From: Streptomyces sp. CHD11
GTDB lineage: Bacteria; Actinomycetota; Actinomycetes; Streptomycetales; Streptomycetaceae
Direction of reading: 5' to 3'
Length of the DNA: 64,000 bases
NCBI RefSeq assembly: GCF_018638295.1
Contig: NZ_JABTTS010000012.1
Location: 1 to 64,000 of the forward strand
Both the position numbers and the translations under genes were made by a program. The number at the start of each line of letters is the position of its first letter. The stretch's first letter is position 1. Below, one piece after another: positions 27,858 through 37,397 of the stretch. Under the pieces are notes generated by a model. The model did no database searches, had not been told where the DNA came from, and saw nothing but the letters and a program-made list of their open reading frames with translations.

Positions 27858-28646
27858 GTGAGTAACGAACACATCACGCTGACCGCGGGCGACGCGGAAG
27901 TGGACGTGCTGCCGGGGAACGGCGGGCGGGTCGGTGGGCTGCGGGTCGGGGGCGTGGAGCTGCTGCGGCAGGGAGAGCGGTTCGGGTGTTTCCCGATGGT
28001 GCCCTGGTGTGGACGGATCCGTGAGGGACGGTTCCGCGACGGCGCCGTCGTGCGGCAGATGCCGCTCAACGCCCCGCCGCACGCGATCCACGGCACCGCC
28101 CGCGACGCCGCCTGGCGCACCGCCCGTACCGGTGCCGAGGAGGCCGTCCTCACGTACGACCTCGCGGAACCGTGGCCGTACGCGGGCCGGGTGACGCAGC
28201 AGATCACGCTCGGCGAGGGGTCCCTGACCCTGACGATGGGCGTGGAGACGTACGAGTCGTCCTTCCCGGCGCAGATCGGCTGGCACCCCTGGTTCCGCCG
28301 CAGCCTCGGCGGCGAGGACGTGCGGATCGGCTTCGAGCCCGCCTGGCAGGAGGAGCGCGGGGAGGACCATCTGCCGACCGGGCGGCGGATCGATCCGCGG
28401 CCGGGGCCCTGGGACGACTGCTTCGGCATGCCCGCGGGCGTGGACGTCACCCTCACCTGGCCGGGGCAGCTGCGGCTGGAGGTGACCAGTCCGGAGCAGT
28501 GGGTCGTCGTGTACGACGAGCAGCGCGAGGCGGTCTGCGTGGAGCCGCAGACCGGGCCGCCCGACGGGCTGAACACCCACCCGCGCCTGGTCACCCCCCT
28601 GGAGCCGCTGGAGGCCTCGACGACCTGGACGTGGACCCGCCTCTAA
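27858..28646 (+). CDS. Aldose 1-epimerase (galactose mutarotase family)
   Basis: This 262-residue protein belongs to the aldose epimerase family, which interconverts alpha and beta anomers of sugars. It shows GGRVGGLRVGGVELL, FPMVPWCGRI, HAIHGTARDAAW with the catalytic-type histidine, and FPAQIGWHPWFRR. The GTG start is used. The gene ends 10 bp before pyrE in the same direction. Substrate unknown. Confidence 0.88.
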   Translation: MSNEHITLTAGDAEVDVLPGNGGRVGGLRVGGVELLRQGERFGCFPMVPWCGRIREGRFRDGAVVRQMPLNAPPHAIHGTARDAAWRTARTGAEEAVLTYDLAEPWPYAGRVTQQITLGEGSLTLTMGVETYESSFPAQIGWHPWFRRSLGGEDVRIGFEPAWQEERGEDHLPTGRRIDPRPGPWDDCFGMPAGVDVTLTWPGQLRLEVTSPEQWVVVYDEQREAVCVEPQTGPPDGLNTHPRLVTPLEPLEASTTWTWTRL

Positions 28647-28656
28647 GCTGACCGGC

Positions 28657-29205
28657 ATGACGGACACACGCGGCGCGCTGCTGCAGCAGATCAAGGACAA
28701 GGCCGTGGTGCACGGCAAGGTGACCCTCTCCTCCGGTCTGGAGGCCGACTACTACGTCGACCTGCGCCGCATCACGCTCGACGGCGAGGCCGCCCCGCTG
28801 GTCGGGCAGGTGCTGCTGGACCTGACCGCGGAGCTGGAGTTCGACGCGGTGGGCGGGCTGACCATGGGCGCCGACCCGGTCGCGGCCGCCATGCTGCACG
28901 CCGCCGCCGCGCGGGGCCGGAAGCTGGACGCGTTCGTCGTGCGCAAGGCCGCCAAGGCGCACGGGCTGCAGCGGCGCGTCGAGGGCCCGGACATCGCGGG
29001 GCGCCGGGTGCTCGTCGTCGAGGACACCTCCACCACCGGCGGCTCCCCGCTGACCGCCGTCGAGGCCGTGCGCGAGGCCGGCGCGGAGGTCGTGGGCGTC
29101 GCGACCATCGTGGACCGGGCGACCGGTGCCGCCGAGAAGATCCGGGAGGGCGCCGGGGTCCCGTACCTCTTCGCCTACGCCAAGGACGAGCTGGGCCTCG
29201 ACTGA
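28657..29205 (+). CDS. pyrE: Orotate phosphoribosyltransferase
   Basis: PyrE converts orotate and PRPP to orotidine 5'-monophosphate in de novo pyrimidine synthesis. The 182-residue protein has the PRPP-binding motif VLVVEDTSTTGGS, the catalytic loop FVVRKAAKAHGLQ and FDAVGGLTMGADP. The ATG at 28657 starts 10 bp after the epimerase stop. Length is normal for actinobacterial PyrE. Confidence 0.95.
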   Translation: MTDTRGALLQQIKDKAVVHGKVTLSSGLEADYYVDLRRITLDGEAAPLVGQVLLDLTAELEFDAVGGLTMGADPVAAAMLHAAAARGRKLDAFVVRKAAKAHGLQRRVEGPDIAGRRVLVVEDTSTTGGSPLTAVEAVREAGAEVVGVATIVDRATGAAEKIREGAGVPYLFAYAKDELGLD

Positions 29206-29354
29206 CGGCCGTCCGCCGACCAGTGGGCGGACGGCGGGATGGACCTTCCGGCCGAGTCTGGAAGGATGGGCGCGACAATGACGTCGCTTCCAAGGTTCCA
29301 GGTCAGGGCCGACAGTACGCAGTACGCCATACCGCACGCTTAAGGAGCGGACAG

Positions 29355-30386
<1,032 letters not shown>

Positions 30387-30414
30387 TCCGCCCGCACCAC
30401 GCCCGCACCACGGA

Positions 30415-30442
30415 AACCCGGTACCGCTCGCGGTGCCGGGTT
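30415..30442 (+). terminator. Intrinsic terminator of fba
   Basis: A 12-bp stem (30415-30426 with 30431-30442, one G-U pair) has a CTCG tetraloop and is followed by CTTCC. It starts 29 bp after the fba stop codon and 19 bp before the next start codon. Confidence 0.85.
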
Positions 30443-30460
30443 CTTCCGTATGCTCGCCGC

Positions 30461-31930
30461 ATGCCCGACGTCCGGCTGGCCACACCGCAGGGCAAGTGGA
30501 TCCTCCTCACCACGGTGCTCGGTTCCAGCATGGCCCTGCTCGACTCCACCGTGGTCAGCGTGGCCCTCCCGCGCATCGGCCGCGACCTCGACGCCGACCT
30601 CGCCGCGCTGCAGTGGACCGTCAACGCGTACATGGTCACGCTGGCCGGGCTGATCCTGCTCGGCGGGGCGCTGGGCGACCGGTTCGGCCGGCGCAGGGTG
30701 TTCGTGGTGGGCGTGCTGTGGTTCGCCGCGGCCTCACTGCTGTGCGGGCTCGCCCCGAACGCCGCTCTGCTCGTCGTGGCCCGCGCGCTCCAGGGCGTCG
30801 GCGGGGCGCTGCTCGTCCCCGGCTCGCTCGCCCTCATCCAGGCATCCTTCCACCCCGACGACCGGGGCCGCGCGGTCGGGCTGTGGTCCGGGTTCGGCGG
30901 GATCGGCGCGGCGGTCGGCCCGTTCGTCGGCGGCTGGCTGGTCGACGGTCCCGGCTGGCGCTGGGTGTTCCTCCTCAACGTGCCGCTCGCCCTGCTGTGC
31001 GCGCCCGTCGCCGTACGCCATGTGCCGGAGTCGTCCGGCCGGAAGGCCGAGGGCCGGTTCGACGTCCTCGGCGCGGCGCTCGGCGCGATCGCCCTCGCGC
31101 TGGTGACGTACGCGCTGATCGAGGCCGAGTCGGGGTCCGTGCTGGTGGCCTTCTCGGCCGTCGCGGGTCTGGCCGCCGCGGTCGCCTTCGTCCTCGTCGA
31201 GAAGCGCCGTTCGGCCCCGATGATGCCGCTGGACATCTTCGCCTCCCGCCAGTTCTCGGCGGTCAACATCGTCACCCTGTGCGTGTACGCGGCCTTCGGC
31301 GGCTTCTTCTTCCTCGCCGCGCTCCAGCTCCAGGTCGTCGTCGGCTGGTCCGCCCTCGCCGCCGGCACGGCGCTGCTACCCACGACCGCGCTGATGCTGC
31401 TGCTCTCCGCCCGTTCGGGGGAGCTGGGCGACCGGATCGGCCCGCGCATCCCCCTCACCGTCGGACCGCTGCTGTGCGCGGCCGGGATGCTGCTGATGCT
31501 GCGGGTCGGGCCGGGCGCCTCGTACCCGGCCGAGGTGCTGCCCGCGCTGCTGGTGCTCGGCCTCGGCATGGTCACCCTGGTCGCCCCGCTGACCGCGACC
31601 GTCCTCGCCTCCGTGGAGACCGAGCGGGCGGGCCTGGCCAGCGGCATCAACAACGCAGCCGCCCGCGCGGCCGGCCTGGTCGCGGTGGCGGCGCTGCCGC
31701 TGCTCGCCGGGATGGGCCCGGACGCGTACCGGCTCCCCGACGCCTTCGACGACGCGTTCCGGCGGGCGATGGTGCTGTGCGCGGGAGTCCTGGTGGCGGG
31801 CTCCGCCCTCGCCTTCTGGACCGTACGCCGTCCCACCCCGGACTGCCCCCGGCCGGAGTGCCGCACGCACGGCAGTGTGGCGGTGCCTCCGCTGGAGGCG
31901 GGGGAGCGGCGCGACGGCGAGGCACGCTGA
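30461..31930 (+). CDS. MFS efflux transporter, DHA2 (14-TM) family
   Basis: This 489-residue membrane protein of the drug:H+ antiporter-2 family (EmrB/QacA-like) should have 14 helices. It has ALLDSTVVSVALPRIGRDL near the start (helix 1), GDRFGRRRVFVVG after helix 2 (the MFS signature loop), and LQGVGGALLVPGSLALIQ. The C-terminal helices are complete. The substrate is unknown. No regulator gene is adjacent. Its stop overlaps a possible upstream start of the DUF3151 gene. Confidence 0.9.
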   Translation: MPDVRLATPQGKWILLTTVLGSSMALLDSTVVSVALPRIGRDLDADLAALQWTVNAYMVTLAGLILLGGALGDRFGRRRVFVVGVLWFAAASLLCGLAPNAALLVVARALQGVGGALLVPGSLALIQASFHPDDRGRAVGLWSGFGGIGAAVGPFVGGWLVDGPGWRWVFLLNVPLALLCAPVAVRHVPESSGRKAEGRFDVLGAALGAIALALVTYALIEAESGSVLVAFSAVAGLAAAVAFVLVEKRRSAPMMPLDIFASRQFSAVNIVTLCVYAAFGGFFFLAALQLQVVVGWSALAAGTALLPTTALMLLLSARSGELGDRIGPRIPLTVGPLLCAAGMLLMLRVGPGASYPAEVLPALLVLGLGMVTLVAPLTATVLASVETERAGLASGINNAAARAAGLVAVAALPLLAGMGPDAYRLPDAFDDAFRRAMVLCAGVLVAGSALAFWTVRRPTPDCPRPECRTHGSVAVPPLEAGERRDGEAR

Positions 31931-31947
31931 TGTACGAGACTGGACCC

Positions 31948-32361
31948 ATGTCGATTCACGAGAACCTCCTCGGGGGCCCGCCCCCGACCCACCTTCCCGA
32001 CGACCCCGGCCCGCGCGAACTGCTCGCCTCGGGCACCTCGCCCGCCGACGTCGCCGCCCAGCACCCCACCTCCTCGCTGGCCTGGGCCCGGCTGGCCGAC
32101 GAGGCGTTCGAGCGCAGCAGCGTCGTCGAGTCGTACGCGTACGCCCGTACGGGCTACCACCGCGGGCTCGACGCGCTGCGCCGCAGCGGCTGGAAGGGCC
32201 ACGGGCCCGTGCCGTGGGAGCACGAGCCCAACCGCGGCTTCCTGCGCGCCCTGCACGCCCTCGCCCGTGCCGCGCGGACGATCGGCGAGCAGGAGGAGTA
32301 CGAGCGCTGCTCGCAGTTCCTGAAGGACTCCTCGCCGACGGCGGCGCAGGTCCTGGGCTGA
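31948..32361 (+). CDS. DUF3151 family protein
   Basis: This 137-residue protein of an actinobacterial family of unknown function (DUF3151) has conserved segments ARLADEAFE, YAYARTGYHRGLDALRR, GWKGHGPVPWEHE and FLRALHALARAA. ATG 31948 is used; an in-frame ATG at 31930 overlaps the preceding stop and is an alternative that would couple it to the transporter. A terminator lies 17 bp downstream. Confidence 0.85.
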   Translation: MSIHENLLGGPPPTHLPDDPGPRELLASGTSPADVAAQHPTSSLAWARLADEAFERSSVVESYAYARTGYHRGLDALRRSGWKGHGPVPWEHEPNRGFLRALHALARAARTIGEQEEYERCSQFLKDSSPTAAQVLG

Positions 32362-32377
32362 GCCGTCACACCACCGT

Positions 32378-32401
32378 GGCCCGCCTGTGAGCAGGCGGGC
32401 C
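32378..32401 (+). terminator. Intrinsic terminator after the DUF3151 gene
   Basis: A perfect 10-bp stem (GGCCCGCCTG with CAGGCGGGCC) has a 4-nt TGAG loop and is followed by TTGCGGTTT. It starts 17 bp after the stop codon. Confidence 0.88.
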
Positions 32402-32510
32402 TTGCGGTTTCGGGGGACGATTGCGCAGGATGCACCGTGGGGACCGGGGCCCCCGTGCCGGTAACGGCAGGGGCGGACCGCTACCCGGAGTACACGTACA
32501 GGAGACAGCG

Positions 32511-33341
32511 ATGTCCCACCAGGCTCATGAGCCGGAGACCCCGCATCTCGACTTCCAGGGAACGACCCCCTACGAGGACTACGTCAAGGCCGATGTCCTC
32601 GCCCACCTCCAGCACACCCTCTCCGACGATCCCGGAGAGATGGTCTTCCTGGTCACCACCCAGGTGATGGAGCTGTGGTTCACCGTCATCGTCCACGAGT
32701 GGGAGACCGCGGCGAAGGCGCTGCGCGAGGACGACGTGCCGACCGCGACCGACGCGCTGAAGCGGTCCGTGCGGGAGCTGGAGGCGCTGAACGCCTCCTG
32801 GACGCCGCTGAGCGGGCTCACCCCGGCGCAGTTCAACTCCTACCGCGGCGCCCTCGGCGAGGGCTCCGGCTTCCAGTCGGCGATGTACCGGCGCATGGAG
32901 TTCCTGCTCGGCGACAAGTCCGCGTCCATGCTGGTCCCGCACCGGGGCGCGCCGCGGGTGCACGCCGAACTGGAGAAGGCGCTGCACGAGCCGAGCCTGT
33001 ACGACGAGGTGCTGCGGTTCCTCGCGCGGCGCGGGCACCCCGTCCCGCAGGACGTGCTGCGGCGCGACGTGTCGAAGAAGTACGAGCCGTCGGCGCAGGT
33101 GGAGGCGGTCTGGACGGCCGTCTACTCCGGTGACGAGCGCGGCGAGGTGGCCCGCCTCGGTGAGGCGCTGACCGATGTCGCCGAGCTGGTGTGGCGCTGG
33201 CGCAACGACCATCTGGTCGCCACCCGCCGCGCGATGGGCTCGAAGACCGGCACGGGCGGCTCCGCCGGGGTGGCCTGGCTGGAGAAGCGGGCGCGGAACA
33301 ACGTGTTCCCCGAGCTGTGGACGGCACGGTCCTATGTCTGA
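32511..33341 (+). CDS. kynA: Tryptophan 2,3-dioxygenase
   Basis: KynA is the heme enzyme that opens tryptophan to N-formylkynurenine, the first step of the kynurenine pathway. The 276-residue protein has TTPYEDYVKADVL, the histidine in WRWRNDHLVATRR (proximal heme region), SKTGTGGSAG and an otherwise complete fold. ATG 32511 is preceded by AGGAG with 6 bp spacing, and protein length is typical. The stop overlaps the kynU start by 8 bp, so the two are translationally coupled. Confidence 0.95.
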   Translation: MSHQAHEPETPHLDFQGTTPYEDYVKADVLAHLQHTLSDDPGEMVFLVTTQVMELWFTVIVHEWETAAKALREDDVPTATDALKRSVRELEALNASWTPLSGLTPAQFNSYRGALGEGSGFQSAMYRRMEFLLGDKSASMLVPHRGAPRVHAELEKALHEPSLYDEVLRFLARRGHPVPQDVLRRDVSKKYEPSAQVEAVWTAVYSGDERGEVARLGEALTDVAELVWRWRNDHLVATRRAMGSKTGTGGSAGVAWLEKRARNNVFPELWTARSYV

Positions 33342-34590
33342 GCCGGCGGAGAAGGCAGCGAAGGCAGCGAAGGCAGCGAAGGCGGAGAAAGCGCAGAAGC
33401 TCGACGCCTCCGACGAACTGGCGGGCAAGCGCGCCGAGTTCGTGCTCGACGACGTCGTCTACCTGGACGGCAACTCGCTGGGCGCGCTGCCGGCGGCCGT
33501 CCCCGGACAGGTCGAGGACGTGGTGCGCCGGCAGTGGGGCGAACTGCGTATCCGGTCCTGGACCGAAGGCGGCTGGTGGACGGCGCCGGAGCGGATCGGC
33601 GACCGGATCGCGCCGCTGGTCGGCGCGGCGGCCGGACAGATCGTGGTCGGCGACTCGACGAGCGTCAATGTGTTCAAGGCGCTGGTGGGCGCGGTGCGGC
33701 TGGCACGGCTGACGGACCGCGGGGGTCCCGGGCGGGAGCGGGACGAGATCGTGGTCGACGCGACCACCTTCCCCACCGACGGCTACCTCGCCGCGTCGGC
33801 CGCCCGGATGACCGGCTGCACGCTCCGTCCGGTGGCCCCGTCCGACGTCCCGGGCGCGCTGGGGGAGCGTACGGCCGCCGTGCTGCTCAACCACGTCGAC
33901 TACCGCACCGGCCGGCTGCACGACCTGCCGTCACTGACGGCGGCGGTGCACGCGGCGGGGGCGCTGGTGGTGTGGGACCTGTGCCACAGCGCGGGCGCGC
34001 TGCCGGTGGGGCTGGACGAGCACGGCGTGGATCTGGCGGTCGGCTGTACCTACAAGTACCTGAACGGCGGGCCGGGTTCGCCGGCGTTCCTGTATGTGCG
34101 CGCCGGTCTGCAGGACCGTTTCGACTCGCCGCTGCCCGGCTGGAACTCCCACGCGGAGCCCTTCGGCATGCGCGCGGACTACGCGCCGGCGGAGGGCGCG
34201 GTGCGCGGGCGGGTCGGCACGCCGGACATCCTCTCCATGCTCGCCCTGGAGGCGGCGCTGGGAGTCTGGGACGGGGTGAGCGTCGACGCGGTCCGTGCCA
34301 AGTCGCTGGCGCTGACGGACTTCTTCCTGGAGTGCGTCGGGGAGTACGTCCCCGAGGGCCGGGTCGAGTGCGTGACACCGCGTGCGCACGCGGAGCGGGG
34401 CAGCCAGATCGCGCTGCGCTGCCCGGACGCCGGTGAGGTGATGCGGCGGCTGATCGAGCGGGGCGTGGTCGGCGACTTCCGGCAACCGGACGTGCTGCGC
34501 TTCGGGTTCACGCCGCTGTACGTCGGCTTCGCGGAGGTGGAGCGGGCGGCGCGGGTGCTGGCGGAGACGCTGGCGGAGACGCCGGCGTAG
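33334..34590 (+). CDS. kynU: Kynureninase
   Basis: Kynureninase is a PLP enzyme that cleaves L-kynurenine to anthranilate and alanine. The 418-residue protein has VYLDGNSLGALP near the N-terminus, DSTSVNVFKAL, WDLCHSAGALPV and GCTYKYLNGGPGSPAF with the cofactor lysine near residue 241. It starts at ATG 33334 inside kynA. Between 33352 and 33378 are three identical 9-bp units coding for AAK repeats, an N-terminal extension peculiar to this copy. The enzyme core is intact. Product anthranilate could feed secondary metabolism or tryptophan. Confidence 0.95.
   Translation: MSEPAEKAAKAAKAAKAEKAQKLDASDELAGKRAEFVLDDVVYLDGNSLGALPAAVPGQVEDVVRRQWGELRIRSWTEGGWWTAPERIGDRIAPLVGAAAGQIVVGDSTSVNVFKALVGAVRLARLTDRGGPGRERDEIVVDATTFPTDGYLAASAARMTGCTLRPVAPSDVPGALGERTAAVLLNHVDYRTGRLHDLPSLTAAVHAAGALVVWDLCHSAGALPVGLDEHGVDLAVGCTYKYLNGGPGSPAFLYVRAGLQDRFDSPLPGWNSHAEPFGMRADYAPAEGAVRGRVGTPDILSMLALEAALGVWDGVSVDAVRAKSLALTDFFLECVGEYVPEGRVECVTPRAHAERGSQIALRCPDAGEVMRRLIERGVVGDFRQPDVLRFGFTPLYVGFAEVERAARVLAETLAETPA
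33352..33378 (+). repeat. 9-bp tandem repeat inside kynU
   Basis: AAGGCAGCG occurs three times head to tail (33352-33360, 33361-33369, 33370-33378). It adds K-A-A repeats near residue 10 of kynureninase, in frame. Copy number could vary between strains without disturbing the reading frame. Confidence 0.9.
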
Positions 34591-34595
34591 GCCGC

Positions 34596-34631
34596 GGTCG
34601 GGGCGGCACCTCGGGGAGCCGCCCCCGATCC
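34596..34631 (+). terminator. Possible terminator after kynU
   Basis: GGTCGGGGCGGC (34596-34607) can pair with GCCGCCCCCGATCC (34618-34631) with one bulge and a G-U pair. The position 6 bp after the kynU stop is suitable, but the stem is imperfect. Confidence 0.5.
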
Positions 34632-34750
34632 CGCTGACCGAGCGTGACATCCGCATGTCGGGGCACGTGGGCGTGCTGATACCGTCCCGGCCAAACGGCC
34701 GTGTTCTCGCCCGGTCCGTCGAACTACGGTGTATCGCTGAGAGGTTGAGC

Positions 34751-35626
34751 ATGACGGACGACGTCGCAGCCGCACGGGCCGCAGCCGAGGAGGAGTCGGC
34801 CCTGTCCCACCGGCCCGTGGACCCCGACGCCACGGCGGCCTACGGCGACGGCCCGGATCAGCTGATCGACTTCTACGCGCCGCGCGGGACGGGCGGGCCG
34901 GGGCCCGCGCCCGTCGTCGTGGTCCTGCACGGCGGTGCCTGGCGGGCGCCCTACGACCGGCGGCACATCAGTCCGTTCGCGGCCTTCCTGGCCGGGCGGG
35001 GCTTTGCCGTGGCCAGTGTCGAATACCGGCGCGGTGCGGCGGAGCAGGGCGGCGGGGACCCGGTCGCCGGACGGTGGCCCGACACGTTCGACGATGTCGC
35101 CGCCGCGCTGGACGCGCTGCCGGCGCTGGTGCGGCGCCATCTGCCGCAGGCGGACGCCCGGCGGGTCGTCCTCACCGGGCACTCGGCCGGGGGCCATCTG
35201 GCGCTGTGGGCCGCCGCCCGGCATCTGCTTCCGGCCGACGCCGTATGGCGCACCGACGGGCCCCCGCCGCTGCGTGGCATCGTGGCGCTCGCGCCGATCG
35301 CCGATCTCGCGGTCGCCGACAAGCTCGGCGTGTGCGGGGACGCGGTGCGGCAGCTCCTCGGCGGGGACGACGGGTTCACCGAGCGCCGCCCCTACGCCGA
35401 CCCGGTGCTGCTGTTGCCCACCGGGATTGCCACCACCCTGGTGCAGGGCCGCGCCGACACCGATGTCCCGCAGGCGGTCGCCGAGTCGTATGCGGAGGCG
35501 GCGGCGAAGGCGGGGGAGCTGGTGGGGGTGACGCTGCTGGAGGACGTCGGGCACTTCCCGCTGATCGACCCGGCGGCGGGCGCGTGCGCGGTGGTGGCGG
35601 AGGAGATCGCCCAGCTCGCCTGGTGA
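34751..35626 (+). CDS. Alpha/beta hydrolase, probable kynurenine formamidase
   Basis: This 291-residue alpha/beta hydrolase has HGGAW near residue 60, the oxyanion-hole motif HGGxW typical of AFMID/Bna7-type kynurenine formamidases. The nucleophile elbow GHSAGG stands near residue 142, with acid DTDVP and catalytic-type HFPLID at the C-terminus. It lies directly downstream of kynA-kynU, and in S. coelicolor a gene at this position (recalled as SCO3644) is described as kynurenine formamidase. It would complete tryptophan to anthranilate. Start ATG 34751; GAGAGG lies about 6 bp upstream. A general carboxylesterase role cannot be excluded. Confidence 0.75.
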   Translation: MTDDVAAARAAAEEESALSHRPVDPDATAAYGDGPDQLIDFYAPRGTGGPGPAPVVVVLHGGAWRAPYDRRHISPFAAFLAGRGFAVASVEYRRGAAEQGGGDPVAGRWPDTFDDVAAALDALPALVRRHLPQADARRVVLTGHSAGGHLALWAAARHLLPADAVWRTDGPPPLRGIVALAPIADLAVADKLGVCGDAVRQLLGGDDGFTERRPYADPVLLLPTGIATTLVQGRADTDVPQAVAESYAEAAAKAGELVGVTLLEDVGHFPLIDPAAGACAVVAEEIAQLAW

Positions 35627-35637
35627 GGCTCGGCCCG

Positions 35638-35670
35638 CGGGACCGCACCCAGGCGGCGGTGTTCGCTTAG
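35638..35670 (+). pseudogene. C-terminal relic of a NarL-type response regulator
   Basis: After the hydrolase, 35638-35670 reads RDRTQAAVFA and stop. This matches the end of the intact response regulator at 37394-38059, where the same peptide is followed by YEARL. A 26-bp stretch (35641-35666) is identical to 38004-38029. No other part of a second regulator is visible. It looks like a decayed or recombined tail located just before the intact two-component pair. Confidence 0.65.
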
Positions 35671-35689
35671 GAGTCCGGGCGGTCCGCCC

Positions 35690-35885
35690 CTCGGGGTACT
35701 GACCCTCCGGGTACTGACCCTCCGGGTGCCGACGTCCGGGTGGCGACGTCCGGGTGTCGATCCTCGGGGTGCCGCCCCCGGGTGGCCGATGTCGGGTGTC
35801 GGCCCTGGGGCACTGGCCCCCGGGTCCCGACGCCCCGGTGCTGCCCCCGGCCCCCGGCCCCGGGTGCCGGTCTCGGCGTACTGAC
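35690..35885. repeat. Degenerate short tandem repeat in the gap before the kinase
   Basis: The stretch consists of irregular copies of a unit of about 15 bp such as GGGTACTGACCCTCC and GGGTGCCGACGTCC, with several substitutions per copy. It lies in the 358-bp gap between the hydrolase and the histidine kinase. No open reading frame with a start is believable, and the gap also holds the response-regulator relic and, at its right end, the kinase promoter region. Confidence 0.7.
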
Positions 35886-35984
35886 GCGTAACCCGCCGTG
35901 ACCCGCGTAGTACCTGAGACGGACGGCCGGGAACCCGTCTCAGCGGGGACGACCGCGACCACCCGGTCGGCCTACCGTGTGAGC

Positions 35985-37397
35985 GTGACCGAGACGACGC
36001 ACCAGCAGCACCCGGGCGCCCCGCGCGGCGACGGGGACGGAACCGGGGCCCGCAGCCCGGAGTACCGGCTGGCCCAGAACTCCCTGCGGGGACTGCGCCA
36101 GGACCTGTTCCACGACGCCTTCGCCTACCGGCCGCTGCCGCCCCGGCGCACGGACGGCCCGTTCGTCCGACGGCTGCCCGCACGGCTGCGCTCCGCCGCG
36201 CAGCACCTCCCGCACGCGGTCGTCGGAGCGGTGGCGCTGCTCGCCATGACGGCCGGCGCCCTGTCGAGCGGCCTGCCCGGCGGGGATGTACCGGCCCTGC
36301 TGGTCGGCATCCTGTGCGCGCTGCCCGTGCTCGCCACGCTGGTCCGGCCGGTCGGCGCGTTCTGGCTGTCCCTCGCCGTGACCCCGGTGGCCGCGGTCCT
36401 GGGCGGCAGCGGCAGCGACTGGCCGTGGATGCCCGGCGCGTTCATCTGCCACCTGGCGGTGGTGGTGATCGTGGCCCTGCGCACCCGGCCGCGCACCGCC
36501 GCCTGGATGTGGGTCCTGACCGCCGGGTACGCCTTCTTCTCCGACGTCTTCTTCGGCGGTTCGTACTACTACACCAACGGCGCACCCATGATGGTGACGT
36601 CCGCCTTCGCCCTGCTCGTGGTCTGTCTGTGGCACGTCCGTCACACGGCCCAGCAGGAGGTGACCGCCCAGCAGACGGTCACCGCGCACGAGCGGTCCCG
36701 GCGCACGGCGCTGGAGGAGCGCACCACCATCGCCCGTGAGCTGCACGATGTGGTGGCCCACCACATGTCGGTGGTCGCCATCCAGGCCGAGGCCGCGCCG
36801 TACCGGGTGGAGAACCCGCCGCCGGAGCTGGAGCGCGCCTTCGCCACCATCCGGGAGAACGCGGTCGCCGCCCTCACCGAGCTGCGCCGGATCCTCGGCG
36901 TGGTCCGCGCGGAGGACTATGAGGCCCCGGACGCCCCGCAGCCCACCCTCGCCGCCCTGGAGGCCCTGCTCGTCAACGTGCGCGGCGCCGGCCTCGAGGT
37001 GGAGAAGGTGGTGACCGGCGCGGTGCGGGAGCTGCCGCAGGGGGTGGAGCTGTCGGCGTACCGGATCGTGCAGGAGGCGCTGAGCAACAGCCTGCGGCAC
37101 GCGCCCGGCGCGAGCGCCCGGGTCGAGATCGGGTACGTACTCGGGGGGCTGGGCGTGCGCGTCGTCAACGGCCCGGCTCCCGCACCGAACCTGGTGAAGC
37201 CCGTCCGTCACCCGGCCACCGCCGCCGAAGGAGGGCTGCGCCCGCCCTCTCCGACGGGCGCCGGTCACGGCCTCACCGGCATGCGCGAGCGGGTCACGAT
37301 GCTGAACGGCGAGATGACGGCCGGCCCGGCGGAGGACGGCGGCTACGAGGTCGCCGTGTTCCTGCCGGTCGCCACGGTGAACGAAGGTGACGCATGA
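35985..37397 (+). CDS. Sensor histidine kinase, NarL-type two-component system
   Basis: This protein of about 470 residues has several N-terminal membrane helices (about residues 55-225). An HisKA_3 phosphoacceptor segment follows (ERTTIARELHDVVAHHMS, with His near residue 253), then a HATPase domain (ELSAYRIVQEALSNSLRHAPG, GHGLTGMRERV). The signal it senses is unknown. I prefer GTG 35985 because TACCGT a few bases upstream could be a -10 element giving a leaderless message. GTG 35979 is equally placed, and a longer frame opens at 35898. Its stop overlaps the response regulator start by 4 bp (ATGA). Confidence 0.85.
   Translation: MTETTHQQHPGAPRGDGDGTGARSPEYRLAQNSLRGLRQDLFHDAFAYRPLPPRRTDGPFVRRLPARLRSAAQHLPHAVVGAVALLAMTAGALSSGLPGGDVPALLVGILCALPVLATLVRPVGAFWLSLAVTPVAAVLGGSGSDWPWMPGAFICHLAVVVIVALRTRPRTAAWMWVLTAGYAFFSDVFFGGSYYYTNGAPMMVTSAFALLVVCLWHVRHTAQQEVTAQQTVTAHERSRRTALEERTTIARELHDVVAHHMSVVAIQAEAAPYRVENPPPELERAFATIRENAVAALTELRRILGVVRAEDYEAPDAPQPTLAALEALLVNVRGAGLEVEKVVTGAVRELPQGVELSAYRIVQEALSNSLRHAPGASARVEIGYVLGGLGVRVVNGPAPAPNLVKPVRHPATAAEGGLRPPSPTGAGHGLTGMRERVTMLNGEMTAGPAEDGGYEVAVFLPVATVNEGDA

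Noticed and set aside
35690-35885. CRISPR or attachment-site repeat
   Set aside because: The units are irregular, short and have no unique spacers, and no integrase or tRNA gene is nearby.
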